Shown here: one piece after another, positions 24,413-32,665 of the stretch
How positions within the stretch are numbered: position 1 is the stretch's first letter
Layout of the letters: every line of letters begins with the position of its first letter
Assembly (NCBI RefSeq): GCF_003014735.1
Contig: NZ_PYAX01000028.1
Coordinates: forward strand, 1-52,807
Direction: 5' to 3'
Source: Saccharothrix carnea
GTDB lineage: Bacteria > Actinomycetota > Actinomycetes > Mycobacteriales > Pseudonocardiaceae
Length of the DNA: 52,807 bases
Made by a program: the position numbers and the translations under genes
Notes under the pieces: model-generated
Seen by the model: only the letters and a program-made list of their open reading frames with translations
What the model was told of the DNA's origin: nothing
Database searches by the model: none

Positions 24413-24739
24413 ATGACGTTCAGCATCGTCCCGGAGGCGTTGACCGCCTTCGCGGCCGGCAGCGAGAGCCTCGCCGGCAAGTTCGGGCAACTCGCCGACC
24501 TGCTGGAGCAGGCGCGCGTCGACGACCAGTGCTTCGGCCCGATCGGCGACGCCGTCGGCCTGAGCAGCGGTTACTTCTCCAGCCTGGACGAGTGCCGGCA
24601 GCTGGCCAACGACGCCAAGGACTTCCTGGAGCAGACCGGCGAGCAGTTGCGCGGCAGCTTCGAGGTCTACCGCGGCGTGGACGACGGCATCTCGCAGGCC
24701 TTGACGCAGATCGGCAACGGCCTGGGCGGTGGCCGGTGA
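24413..24739 (+). CDS. EspC-family type VII secretion target
   Basis: 108 residues forming a helical hairpin: MTFSIVPEALTAFAAGSESLAGKFGQLADLLEQ, a middle turn with GPIGDAVGLSSGYFSSL, then a second helix ending YRGVDDGISQAL. Size and pattern match the EspC (DUF2580-like) proteins secreted by ESX systems. Strong ribosome site GAGGGGGAG. The stop overlaps the next GTG by 4 bp, so it is probably co-produced with, and a partner of, the larger WXG protein. No ESX machinery genes are in the window. Confidence 0.78.
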   Translation: MTFSIVPEALTAFAAGSESLAGKFGQLADLLEQARVDDQCFGPIGDAVGLSSGYFSSLDECRQLANDAKDFLEQTGEQLRGSFEVYRGVDDGISQALTQIGNGLGGGR

Positions 24740-25875
24740 ACGCCGGACCGGGCACCTTCGCCGACCTCAACGGCGGCGACCAGAAGAACTGGTTCGAGCA
24801 GGCCGCCGGACGCGGCAGCTCGGGCATCGGGGCGCTGCAGGACCTCGCCGACGCCACCAGCCCGCCGCAGATGGCCGCCGCCACGATCTCCGGGCGCATG
24901 GAGCTGCTGCAGACCATGGCCAGCCCCGGTCAGGCGCTGCTGGACAACGGCCTGGGCTTCCTGGTCTCCATCGTGCTCAGCCCGCTGATCGAGCTCGCCG
25001 AGTGGGCGGTCGGCGACCCGGAGCAGATGCGTGCCACCGGCAACGGCTGGGAGCAGGTCGCCGGGTGGCTGGACGAGGTCGCCGAGGCCGAGAAGAAGCG
25101 CGCCGAGGCCACCACGGGTGTCTGGGAGGGAGCGGCCGGCGACGCGTTCCGCAGCCAGGTCACCGAGTTCGGCGACGGCGTCTCGGCCCTGGCCGAGGAC
25201 GTGCGGGGGCTCAAGCAGACCCTGGACATGATCGCCGACCTGTTCGACATGTTCGTCGAGTTCGTGATCCAGATCCTCACCGAGCTGATCATCGGCCTGA
25301 TCGTGCAGTGGCTCGCCGCGCTGGCCGCGTCCTGGATCACCGCGGGCGGCTCGGTCGCCGCCGCCGGGGCGACCACCACGGTGCAGGTCGGCAGCACCGG
25401 CGTGCGGATCACGATGCGCGTCTCCAAGCTCCAGATGGAGCTGTTCAAGATCGTGAAGCGGCTGGAGGCCCTGCTCACCCGACTGCGCGGTCCGCTGCGC
25501 CAGGTCATCCAGCGCATGAACGGCCTGCGCGGCGGCAACATGGCCCAGCAGTTCGCGGGCCGTCACCTCGGCTCGAACCCGCTGGTCAACATCGTCACCC
25601 GCGCCGACGACGTGTCCCTGGCCTCCACCACGGGCAACCGGTTCATGCAGAACGTCACCGGCGAGGGCGCGCTGGCGGGCAACATCGCCCAGACGGTGCT
25701 CACCGGCATGCTCGGCGGCCAGACCAGGGTCGGCGGCGCGGCCTTCAGCGCCGGCGTGGACGCCGCCGTCGACGGCGCCATCAAGTTCGGCACCCAGGAA
25801 GCCTACGACCAGGCGCGCAACGCACCGTCCGAGGAGGAGCGCCGCGAGACCCAGGAACGCGGGTTCAACTGGTGA
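24736..25875 (+). CDS. Large WXG100-like (PPE-like) putative secreted protein
   Basis: 379 residues. A helical region contains WEG in TTGVWEGAAGDAFRSQVTEF (about residues 130-150), the WXG100 turn. A long hydrophobic stretch follows (FVEFVIQILTELIIGLIVQW, LAALAASWITAGGSVAAAGA, about 170-215), enough for two membrane passes. The C-terminal half is of unknown fold and ends in charged residues (EEERRETQERGFNW). No toxin motif was recognised. GTG 24736 overlaps the EspC-like stop, and its own stop overlaps the next GTG. Likely an ESX substrate; role unknown. Confidence 0.7.
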   Translation: MNAGPGTFADLNGGDQKNWFEQAAGRGSSGIGALQDLADATSPPQMAAATISGRMELLQTMASPGQALLDNGLGFLVSIVLSPLIELAEWAVGDPEQMRATGNGWEQVAGWLDEVAEAEKKRAEATTGVWEGAAGDAFRSQVTEFGDGVSALAEDVRGLKQTLDMIADLFDMFVEFVIQILTELIIGLIVQWLAALAASWITAGGSVAAAGATTTVQVGSTGVRITMRVSKLQMELFKIVKRLEALLTRLRGPLRQVIQRMNGLRGGNMAQQFAGRHLGSNPLVNIVTRADDVSLASTTGNRFMQNVTGEGALAGNIAQTVLTGMLGGQTRVGGAAFSAGVDAAVDGAIKFGTQEAYDQARNAPSEEERRETQERGFNW

Positions 25876-26552
25876 AGCTCGACGGCGTCCTGGCGATCAG
25901 GGAGCACTGGGCGGCGCCGGACGAGCCCGTGCTGCTGTGCGCGGGTGCGGCCGGGGCGTCCACGCGGTTCGACGTGCCCGGCTTGGACTGGTCCGGCAGT
26001 CCCGCGGCCGGGTTCGCGGGCAAGGCGCTGCGCGGTGTGGCGGGCTTCGCCGGCAATGTCGTGTCGGCGGTGGCCGATGACGACCTCGGGGCACGGGAGC
26101 TGCCGGGGGTTGTCGTGTTCGGCGGCTCACCGGAGGCACTCGCACCCGGTGCGGCGCTCGCGTCCCGGCAAGCGGCCGTCGCCTGGCTGGTCCTCACGCC
26201 GCACCGACTGGCCTGGGTGGCCGCCGTGCCCGAGCCAGTCGAACCCGAGCCGGAGAAGTCGCTGTTCGACCGGGTCGGTGACCTCGCCCGTGGCGCCCGG
26301 GACGCGTTCGCCGGCAAGAGCCCGTACCCGCCGCACGAACCCGTGCCCACCGTCGCGATCACCACGGTCGCCGAGCTGCCCCGGCCACGCATCACCGGTG
26401 CCGCGCTGGCCGAGCGCAAGCTGCCCCGCGGTTCGGTGCCCGGTTCCGCGACCGTGCTGCGCGTGTCCCTGGTCGACGGCTCCGGTGTCGACGTCCTGGC
26501 CAAGGGACGCCCCGAAGCCGCACAACGGCTGCTCGCCCTCGTCAACGCCTAG
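25872..26552 (+). CDS. Unknown protein of the WXG cassette, paralogue 1
   Basis: 226 residues, no signal peptide. It opens LAIREHWAAPDEPVLLCAGA, which resembles the start of the next protein (IAQRHWVAPGEQVVWLANPQ); both then carry a tryptophan-containing beta region (AVAWLVLTPHRLAWVAAV here) followed by an EP-rich linker. The order suggests beta strands of a PH-like or GRAM-like scaffold, but that is a guess. GTG 25872 is coupled to the WXG gene. A chaperone or immunity-type role is possible from context only. Confidence 0.65.
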   Translation: MKLDGVLAIREHWAAPDEPVLLCAGAAGASTRFDVPGLDWSGSPAAGFAGKALRGVAGFAGNVVSAVADDDLGARELPGVVVFGGSPEALAPGAALASRQAAVAWLVLTPHRLAWVAAVPEPVEPEPEKSLFDRVGDLARGARDAFAGKSPYPPHEPVPTVAITTVAELPRPRITGAALAERKLPRGSVPGSATVLRVSLVDGSGVDVLAKGRPEAAQRLLALVNA

Positions 26553-26561
26553 GACGGCAAC

Positions 26562-27194
26562 GTGCCCAAGAACCGGACGAAGATCGGCGAGATCGCCCAG
26601 CGGCACTGGGTCGCCCCCGGCGAGCAGGTCGTGTGGCTGGCCAACCCGCAGGGGCACGTCGGCAGCACCGTCGCGGCCACGCGCACCTCACCTCACCGCA
26701 CCGCCGCGCCCGCGCTGGCCACACCGGACCCGGCGTGGCCGCTGCCCACCGCCGCCGTGGGCCAAGGCCGTTTCCACCTCGATGAATGGGCCCACGACCC
26801 GGCCGTCTGGGGATGGGCGCACGCCCAGCGGCCCGACCAGCTCGCGGTCCGCTTCGCCGACCTGTTCACCGCCGGCCGTGACGAGTGCTGGCTGCTCATC
26901 ACCAACCGCCGCGTCGCCCTGATCGTGGAGGGCGAGGTCGCCACGCCCGAGGAACCGGCCTCCGGCGGCTTGTTGGGCCGCGTGCGCTCACTGGGCCAAT
27001 CTCGCGACGCACCACCACTGGTCACCTGGTGGGAGGGGCCGATCGCCACCGTCCGCGCGTTCGTCCCGGCGCCCTTGGGTCGGCACGTCACCCCGGAGTG
27101 GTTCCTGCGCTTGGAGTTCGGCGACGGCTCGGCGTTCGACCTGCGCGACGACCAGGCCGAGCAGACCGTGCGCACGGTGCACGCCAACCTGTGA
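26562..27194 (+). CDS. Unknown protein of the WXG cassette, paralogue 2
   Basis: 210 residues starting at GTG 26562, 9 bp after the previous stop. It contains DECWLLITNRRVALIVEG, a strand-turn-strand pattern like PH/GRAM-type domains, and ends WFLRLEFGDGSAFDLRDDQA. It is related to its upstream neighbour. It closes a five-gene cassette of mostly overlapping genes (23860-27194). Confidence 0.65.
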   Translation: MPKNRTKIGEIAQRHWVAPGEQVVWLANPQGHVGSTVAATRTSPHRTAAPALATPDPAWPLPTAAVGQGRFHLDEWAHDPAVWGWAHAQRPDQLAVRFADLFTAGRDECWLLITNRRVALIVEGEVATPEEPASGGLLGRVRSLGQSRDAPPLVTWWEGPIATVRAFVPAPLGRHVTPEWFLRLEFGDGSAFDLRDDQAEQTVRTVHANL

Positions 27195-27242
27195 CGCGTG
27201 GTCAGTCCGCGGCCGAGGGGCACCCTGCCGCGGCTCGACGCC

Positions 27243-28433
27243 TTACGCGAGCGGTGCCGTGGTGTTGTCACGCTGGGCCCGCAACAGCTGCGGCCGGTGC
27301 TTGCCGTCCTTCGGCCAGTGGTGGGTGCCGGGCTTGCGCGCTTCGGTCACCAGGTGCTTGACGCTGGCCTGGCAGGAGAACTCCTTGAGCTTCCTGCCCG
27401 CGAGCCCGCTGAAGTAGACCGGCACCGCGGTGTCGTCCTTGTGCGCGAGCTGGAAGATCCCGGCGCCGCGGCCGAAGCTGACGCACATGGCCGGGAACGA
27501 CAGGTCGACCGGCTTCGGCTGATCACCCGCGATGCGGCTCAGCACCGTGTCGGCCGCGTGCGCGCCCAGACATCCCGCGGCGTACGCGCTCATCCGGAAG
27601 GGCAGGTCCGAGGGTGCCGACGAGTCGCCCGCCGCCACGATGCGCTCGTCATCGACGCTGGTCAGCGTCTCGTCGGTGAGCAGACGCCCAGCGGCATCCG
27701 TGCGCAGCCCACTGCGACCGGCCAGATCGGGCACACCGAAGCCCGCCGCCCAGAGCGCGACCCGGCTCGGCAGCGTCCGGCCGTCGTCGAGTTCCACCGC
27801 TTCCGCCGTCACCGCGGCGACAGCCGTGCCCGGGCCTTCGACGACCTGGACCCCCAACCTGGCGAGGTACTTGCGCGCCGTCCGCCGAGCCCGCGGGTGC
27901 AGGTACGGACCGAGAACACCCCCGCACACCAACGTGACCGCGCGTCCCTGCTCCGCCAGCTCCGCAGCCGTCTCGATACCGGTCGGACCACCCCCGACCA
28001 CCGTCACCGCGGCCGTCAAGGGAGTATCACCGAGCACCGACCGCACCCGTTGCGCCGCTTCCAACGTCGCCACCGGGTACGAGAACTCGGCTGCGCCGGG
28101 AACCCGCGTCACCGCACCACCACTGCCGACCGCGTAGACCAGGTAGTCGTAGCCGATGGTGTCGCCTTCGGCCACCGTCACGCCGCGCCCGGCCGCGTCG
28201 ATCCGCGTCGCGCTGCCGACCACCAACCGGACACCGTCAGCCAGGACGTCCTCGTACGGGACGACCGCGTCATGGGTGCCGGCCACCAACTGGTGCAGCC
28301 GCAGCCTCGGGACGAACAGCGGCCGCGGGTTGATCACGGTCACCGTCACGTCGTCGCGCTGCGTCAACCGGTTCGCCGCCATCACCCCGGCGTACCCGCC
28401 GCCGACCACGACCACGTCGATGCTCTTGCCCAT
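27243..28433 (-). CDS. NDH-2-like FAD-dependent pyridine nucleotide oxidoreductase
   Basis: 396 residues. The FAD-binding GxGxxG appears in VVVVGGGYAGVMAANRL, the NAD(P)H-binding GxGxxG in AAVTVVGGGPTGIETAAEL, and a second FAD block in RIVAAGDSSA. This is the fold of type II NADH dehydrogenases and related flavoproteins. The C-terminus lacks an obvious membrane-anchoring helix. It probably transfers electrons from NADH to a quinone. ATG 28433 follows AAGGAG. It stands alone. Confidence 0.85.
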   Translation of the reverse strand: MGKSIDVVVVGGGYAGVMAANRLTQRDDVTVTVINPRPLFVPRLRLHQLVAGTHDAVVPYEDVLADGVRLVVGSATRIDAAGRGVTVAEGDTIGYDYLVYAVGSGGAVTRVPGAAEFSYPVATLEAAQRVRSVLGDTPLTAAVTVVGGGPTGIETAAELAEQGRAVTLVCGGVLGPYLHPRARRTARKYLARLGVQVVEGPGTAVAAVTAEAVELDDGRTLPSRVALWAAGFGVPDLAGRSGLRTDAAGRLLTDETLTSVDDERIVAAGDSSAPSDLPFRMSAYAAGCLGAHAADTVLSRIAGDQPKPVDLSFPAMCVSFGRGAGIFQLAHKDDTAVPVYFSGLAGRKLKEFSCQASVKHLVTEARKPGTHHWPKDGKHRPQLLRAQRDNTTAPLA

Positions 28434-28508
28434 GGTGTCTCCTTCGCTCCGAGAAGTTCGAGCACAAGACACCGCACCGACCGGGTTCCTGACATCGGGT
28501 GAGGCAGA

Positions 28509-28852
28509 TCACCCGCCGGCGACCGCCGGTGCCGGCCACCTCCAGGCGGCTCGGGCGATGAAGACGAGCAGCACCACTTCGACGAGGCTTCCGAGGAGGT
28601 AGTAGACCCACGTCTCACCGATGCACGACACGATGATGCTGATCATGTACAGGACGCTGACGACGATGTTGACGACTCGGTTGACGCGTGGCCTGAGCAG
28701 GAGCGCCAGCACCACCATCAGGATCGACGGCAGGACGAAGATCAGGGTGGACGTCAGGAGCACCTGGTCGACCGCGAACGCCGTGGCCGCGATCTTGCCG
28801 TCGAGCGCGGCGTCGAGGACATCGGCGAGGATGCCCAGTGTCTTCGCGTCAG
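28509..28852 (-). pseudogene. DUF6326-like small membrane protein, 5'-truncated
   Basis: From 28763 leftward the frame encodes three hydrophobic segments (TSTLIFVLPSILMVVLALLL; VVNIVVSVLYMISIIVSCIG; YYLLGSLVEVVLLVFIARAA). Reading upstream, the same frame continues with plausible protein (DAKTLGILADVLDAALDGKI ... AFAVDQVLLTST) up to about 28852, where it meets the TetR stop. No start codon fits there, and the first membrane helix expected of DUF6326-type proteins is absent. The gene seems to have lost its 5' end where the TetR gene now lies. Family assignment is tentative. Confidence 0.55.
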
Positions 28853-29505
28853 GTCCTTGGCGCGTCGGCGTCTCGGACGGTGTTGCCCCGGCCGATCGGC
28901 CAGGGCCGGACCTGTCCTTCCGGCCGACCCGGCGCCGGCGTGGTGTGGGCGCGGAGCACGAGGTCGACGACGCGGTGGGCGAAGTCGGTGGTGAGTTCCG
29001 GGGCGGAGATCAGGCGGCGGTGGAACAGCGGGCCGGCGAGCAGGTCGAGCACGTCGGCGGGGTCGGTGTCAGCGGGTAGTTCGCCGCGGGCGATGCCGCG
29101 GGTGATGGCGTCGAGCACGACGCGGTGACGTCGGTCGGCTTCACGTCGGTGCAGGGCGGCGAAGACCGGGTCGCGTTGGGCGGCGTCGACGAGGGCGGGC
29201 ATGAGGGCGGCGGCGGGGCCGGTGGTCAGGGCGTGGGCCAGGCCGGTGAGCAGGTGCACGAGGTCGTCGCGCAGGGTGCCGGTGTCGGGGTCGGTCGGCG
29301 GGTCGAGGGTGGTGTCGAACGCGTCGAGGACGAGGGCGGCGCGGTCGGGCCACTGGCGGTAGATGGTGGTCTTGGCGACGCCGGAGCGTTCGGCGACGGC
29401 TTCGACGGTGGTCGCGGGGATGCCGCGTTCGGCGACCAGGTCGAGGGTGGCGCGCAGGACGGTGGCGCGGCTGCGGGCCACCCTGGGATCGGTGCGTGGC
29501 GTCAT
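28849..29505 (-). CDS. TetR-family transcriptional regulator
   Basis: 218 residues. N-terminal helix-turn-helix: ATLDLVAERGIPATTVEAVA, then SGVAKTTIYRQWPDRAALV; the C-terminal helical ligand domain includes HRREADRRHRVVLDAITRG. It starts 7 bp after the stop of the NmrA-like gene, forming a two-gene unit. The CGCTACG inverted repeat upstream of that unit is a good candidate for its operator. Confidence 0.88.
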   Translation of the reverse strand: MTPRTDPRVARSRATVLRATLDLVAERGIPATTVEAVAERSGVAKTTIYRQWPDRAALVLDAFDTTLDPPTDPDTGTLRDDLVHLLTGLAHALTTGPAAALMPALVDAAQRDPVFAALHRREADRRHRVVLDAITRGIARGELPADTDPADVLDLLAGPLFHRRLISAPELTTDFAHRVVDLVLRAHTTPAPGRPEGQVRPWPIGRGNTVRDADAPRT

Positions 29506-29512
29506 GATCCCG

Positions 29513-30379
29513 TCACCTCGCCGCGGTCAGCCAGGTCGTGCGGTGGTCGTGCACGTACTGATCGAGGGTGCGGGCCGGGTGGCCGAGCAGGCGGGGCAGG
29601 GTCGGGTCGACGGTGTCGGCCTGACCGCGGCGGAGTCCGGTGTGCAGGACGGTCTGCACCAAGCGCTGCGCGAGCGGCAGTCCTCGGGCACGGAGGTGGC
29701 GGAGGTAGCCGGGGACGGTGGCGGGCTCGTAGCGGATCGGGCGACCGAGTTCACGGGTGAGCACCGCCGCGACAGCGGTGAAGTCGACCGCGCGGGAGCC
29801 GGTGAGGGTGTAGGCCGAACCGCGGTGGGCGGTGTGGTCGGCGAAGATCGTCGCGGCCACGTCGCCGATGTCGCGCACGTCCAGGAACGCGACCTTCCCG
29901 GCACCCGCGGGCAGGTACAGGCGGTCGTCGGCGACGAGGTCGGCCCGGTAGGCGTCGGCGAGGTTCTGCGCGAAGAACCCGGGCCTCAGGACGGTCCAGG
30001 ACCCGCCTGCCCCACGCAGGTGCGTCTCGACGCGGTGGTGGGGTACCAGGCGGTTGGTGTCGGCTCCGGTCACCGAGGCGAACACCACGTGGCAGCCGTG
30101 CGCGTTCGCCGCGTCGACCAGGGCGTTGAGGGTGGGTCCGACGCGGGCGATGTGCGGCGGCCGGACCAGGAACAGCCCGGTGGCGCCACGCAGCGCCGGG
30201 GCGAACGTGGCGGGATCGGTGAGGTCCAGCAGCACGGCCTCGGCGTCGGGGTGGCGCCGCCGCACGACCTCGGGATCGCGACCGGCGGCGCGCACACCGA
30301 TGCCCGCTCCCAGCAGGGACCGCGTCGCCGCGCCTCCGAGGTTGCCGGTGGCACCGGTGACGAGCACCGGACCGGTCAC
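29513..30379 (-). CDS. NmrA-like NAD(P)-binding protein
   Basis: 288 residues with the Rossmann start GPVLVTGATGNLGGAATRSL and an atypical short-chain dehydrogenase fold (LFLVRPPHIARVGPTLNALVD, WTVLRPGFFAQNLAD). It lacks the YxxxK catalytic pair of classical enzymes, as NmrA-type redox sensors and related reductases do. GTG 30379 is the best start in frame, though its ribosome site is weak. It is co-transcribed with the TetR gene that follows. Confidence 0.82.
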   Translation of the reverse strand: MTGPVLVTGATGNLGGAATRSLLGAGIGVRAAGRDPEVVRRRHPDAEAVLLDLTDPATFAPALRGATGLFLVRPPHIARVGPTLNALVDAANAHGCHVVFASVTGADTNRLVPHHRVETHLRGAGGSWTVLRPGFFAQNLADAYRADLVADDRLYLPAGAGKVAFLDVRDIGDVAATIFADHTAHRGSAYTLTGSRAVDFTAVAAVLTRELGRPIRYEPATVPGYLRHLRARGLPLAQRLVQTVLHTGLRRGQADTVDPTLPRLLGHPARTLDQYVHDHRTTWLTAAR

Positions 30380-30412
30380 GACCGCCCGCTTGTCGTCATG
30401 CGCACGACGATA

Positions 30413-30430
30413 CGCTACGGATGCGTAGCG
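30413..30430. promoter_or_regulatory. TetR operator candidate
   Basis: CGCTACG at 30413-30419 and CGTAGCG at 30424-30430 form a perfect 7-bp inverted repeat with a 4-bp spacer, 34 bp before the NmrA-like start. This is the expected place for autoregulation of the NmrA-TetR unit. Confidence 0.6.
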
Positions 30431-30518
30431 AAGATGGCTGCCGCGCGGCGGCCACCAAGACGGACACCAGGGACAAGGCGGTGACGCGGAGCGGTCGGCA
30501 GTCGACTCCCGGCACGGG

Positions 30519-31961
30519 TCACTGTTGCGGCTGACCGCTGGAGATGCGTTCCCGCAGCCCGTCGAGTCCGCTGAACACCACGCCACCCACGGGGTGCAGG
30601 CCCAGTCCCCACAGGAACGCGGTGATCTTGTCCAGCGACGAGCCCCACGCGAGGTAGTTCACGTAGAGCAGTTGCAGGCCCAGCAGGACGGCGACCACGG
30701 CCACCAGCGCGGTGACGACCAGATCGGCCCGGCGACTCTCGGTCCCGAGGCCACGCAGGGGATCGGAGACGTCGACCACGACGTCGTCCTCGACCGGCGG
30801 TGCCGGCTGGTCCACCTGCGCCATCGGCCCCGCGAGCCCCCCGTGCTGCCGGCAGATCGCGAGCGCGTCATCGAGGTGTTTCCGCGCCGCCACCTGATCG
30901 GACACGACGAGTCGAAGTGCGTCATCGAGCTTTTGCTGTGCGGTGGTGAAACCGGCGATCTTCTCGGCCTCGCCCGCCTGCTCAGCCGCCGCGAGTTCGC
31001 GGTCGGCGGTCGCCCGGGTTTCGGTGATCTGCCGCGCCAACGGGCTCGCCAGCGCGTTGGCGGCTTTCGCGAGGTCGGTCAAGGCGATCTCGGCGCCCTC
31101 CCGGCGGGACTTGATGTCGGAGGCGTCCACCGGGGTGTCGAGCCACTCCTTGACCTCGACCAACTTGTTCCGCAGCGCCTGATCCGCGGCCGGGGGAATC
31201 CGCCGGTCGCACAGGACGTAGGCACGAACACCGGGGATCTTGCGCCCGCACTCGTCCAGCTGCGCGGCGGTCGGTCGGTCATCGGCGGTCTGCCGGATGC
31301 GGAGTTCCTCCAGCTGATCCGCGACGGAGTCCACGACACGCCGGTGCTGTTCGTCCAGGTCTCCCAGCGAGTCGCGAACCTGCCGCAGGCGGAGGGTGAG
31401 CAGACCGAGCCTGCTGCGCGTCCTCAGGCTGTCCCGGTAGGCGCCGACCAGGTACTTGAGGATCCCCGACAGCACGACACCGAGCAGGATCAACCCCGCG
31501 GCGATCGCGGTCGAGCTGCGCACCTTCACCGACACCGCGGTCTTCACCTCGGCGCCCGTCGCCGTGCCGGTGACGATCTGAGCGCTGTACGTGCCGGCCG
31601 TGGAGAGGCCTTTCAACCGGACGACGAACGTGGCCCGTTCGTACGCGGCCAGCTGCACCACGCCGGTCACGGGCTTGTCGTTCCGCAGCACCTCGACGGC
31701 CGTCCGGATGGTCACCGCTCCGGCACCGGTGTCCCTCTTCAACGACAGGAGCACGGGAACCTTGACGGTGACGGCCGCATCCGTCGTTCCGCGCAACTCC
31801 ACGGGAATGTCGACGTCGACGTCCTTGAACGGCCGCAGCACGGCCGCGACCGTGCCGACTTCCTCGATCGTGACCGGGGCTGAAGGTTGACGGGCCGATG
31901 CGGTACCGGCACCGCACGCCCACACAAGCGCGATGGACACAGCCAGAAGCGTTGCCCTCAT
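30519..31961 (-). CDS. Membrane-anchored coiled-coil protein of unknown function
   Basis: 480 residues. Signal peptide (RATLLAVSIALVWACGAGTASA), then an extracytoplasmic beta-rich domain (about 28-150). A membrane helix follows (TAIAAGLILLGVVLSGILKY), then a long cytoplasmic part of charged helices (LRLRQVRDSLGDLDEQHRRV; ITETRATADRELAAAEQAGE), and near the end a further pair of membrane helices (VVTALVAVVAVLLGLQLLYV, then a weaker one). Two cysteines (LDECGRK, VLCDRR) lie in the cytoplasmic helical region. Not recognised. The layout, an outside sensor-like domain joined to inside coiled coils, suggests mechanical or signal transmission, but this is speculation. Confidence 0.75.
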   Translation of the reverse strand: MRATLLAVSIALVWACGAGTASARQPSAPVTIEEVGTVAAVLRPFKDVDVDIPVELRGTTDAAVTVKVPVLLSLKRDTGAGAVTIRTAVEVLRNDKPVTGVVQLAAYERATFVVRLKGLSTAGTYSAQIVTGTATGAEVKTAVSVKVRSSTAIAAGLILLGVVLSGILKYLVGAYRDSLRTRSRLGLLTLRLRQVRDSLGDLDEQHRRVVDSVADQLEELRIRQTADDRPTAAQLDECGRKIPGVRAYVLCDRRIPPAADQALRNKLVEVKEWLDTPVDASDIKSRREGAEIALTDLAKAANALASPLARQITETRATADRELAAAEQAGEAEKIAGFTTAQQKLDDALRLVVSDQVAARKHLDDALAICRQHGGLAGPMAQVDQPAPPVEDDVVVDVSDPLRGLGTESRRADLVVTALVAVVAVLLGLQLLYVNYLAWGSSLDKITAFLWGLGLHPVGGVVFSGLDGLRERISSGQPQQ

Positions 31962-32040
31962 AATCGGTCATCGCCGCGCTAGGCGGAAATGAGCCGGACC
32001 TGGCACGAGATACACACGAACGAGTGAAGATCCCCGGCGC

Positions 32041-32622
32041 TCAACCCGGTGGTGCCGGGGTGCGCAGGCCGTCGAGCAAGGTGGTCAGGTAACGGCGAGC
32101 GGTGGCGGCGCGGTCGGTCGGGGCGCCACTGTGGACCTGCGCGGCATAGGCGATGCCGCACATCAGGGGCACCAGGTCGGTGGCCGCCAGGTCCGGGCGC
32201 ACGACGCCGGCCCGGCGGGCGCGGTCGAGCAGGGTGGAGCCGATCTCCAGCAGCGACCGCTTGAGTTCCGTGGTGCGCGGCAAGGTGTCGGTCGGCGCGG
32301 CGGCGACCGGGGACAGGGACGCGTCGGCCACCTGCGCTTCCACCGTGCGGATCAGGAAGCCCTCCAGCGCGCGCCGGGTGTCGGTGTCGGTCAGCGCCTG
32401 CTCGCCGTGCTCGACCAGGTCTTCCAGGCAGGTGGTGGCGACGGTTTCCAGCAGGGCCTCGGCGGTCGGGAAGTGCCGGTAGACGGTGCCGACACCGACT
32501 CCGGCGCGGCGCGCGACGTCGTTGAGCTGCAACGGCGTGCCCTCGTCGACCAGCCCTCTGGCCACCGCGACGATCCGTTCCCGGTTGCGGGCGGCGTCCG
32601 TGCGCTGCCGAGCGGTCGCCAT
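32041..32622 (-). CDS. TetR-family regulator of the SDR gene
   Basis: 193 residues. Helix-turn-helix: GTPLQLNDVARRAGVGVGTVYRHFPTAEAL; the C-terminal domain runs LFL-type helices to YLTTLLDGLRTPAPPG. ATG 32622 is chosen; GTG 32628 is also possible. It is in the same direction as and 43 bp after the SDR gene. CGGAT-N5-ATCCG sites stand just before this gene and, twice, before the SDR gene, so it likely controls both. Confidence 0.9.
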   Translation of the reverse strand: MATARQRTDAARNRERIVAVARGLVDEGTPLQLNDVARRAGVGVGTVYRHFPTAEALLETVATTCLEDLVEHGEQALTDTDTRRALEGFLIRTVEAQVADASLSPVAAAPTDTLPRTTELKRSLLEIGSTLLDRARRAGVVRPDLAATDLVPLMCGIAYAAQVHSGAPTDRAATARRYLTTLLDGLRTPAPPG

Positions 32623-32635
32623 GGGCACAGTCTAA

Positions 32636-32652
32636 CCGGATGACGGATCCGG
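32636..32652. promoter_or_regulatory. TetR operator copy 3 (before tetR)
   Basis: CCGGAT-GACGG-ATCCGG: perfect 6-bp arms, 5-bp spacer, located between the SDR stop and the TetR start. Same layout as copies at 33576 and 33616. Confidence 0.65.
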
Positions 32653-32665
32653 ATCGGGCCGCCGC

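Noticed and set aside
24736..25875. Polymorphic toxin domain at the end of the WXG protein
   Set aside because: No nuclease, deaminase or ADP-ribosyltransferase motif could be seen in the C-terminal 150 residues.
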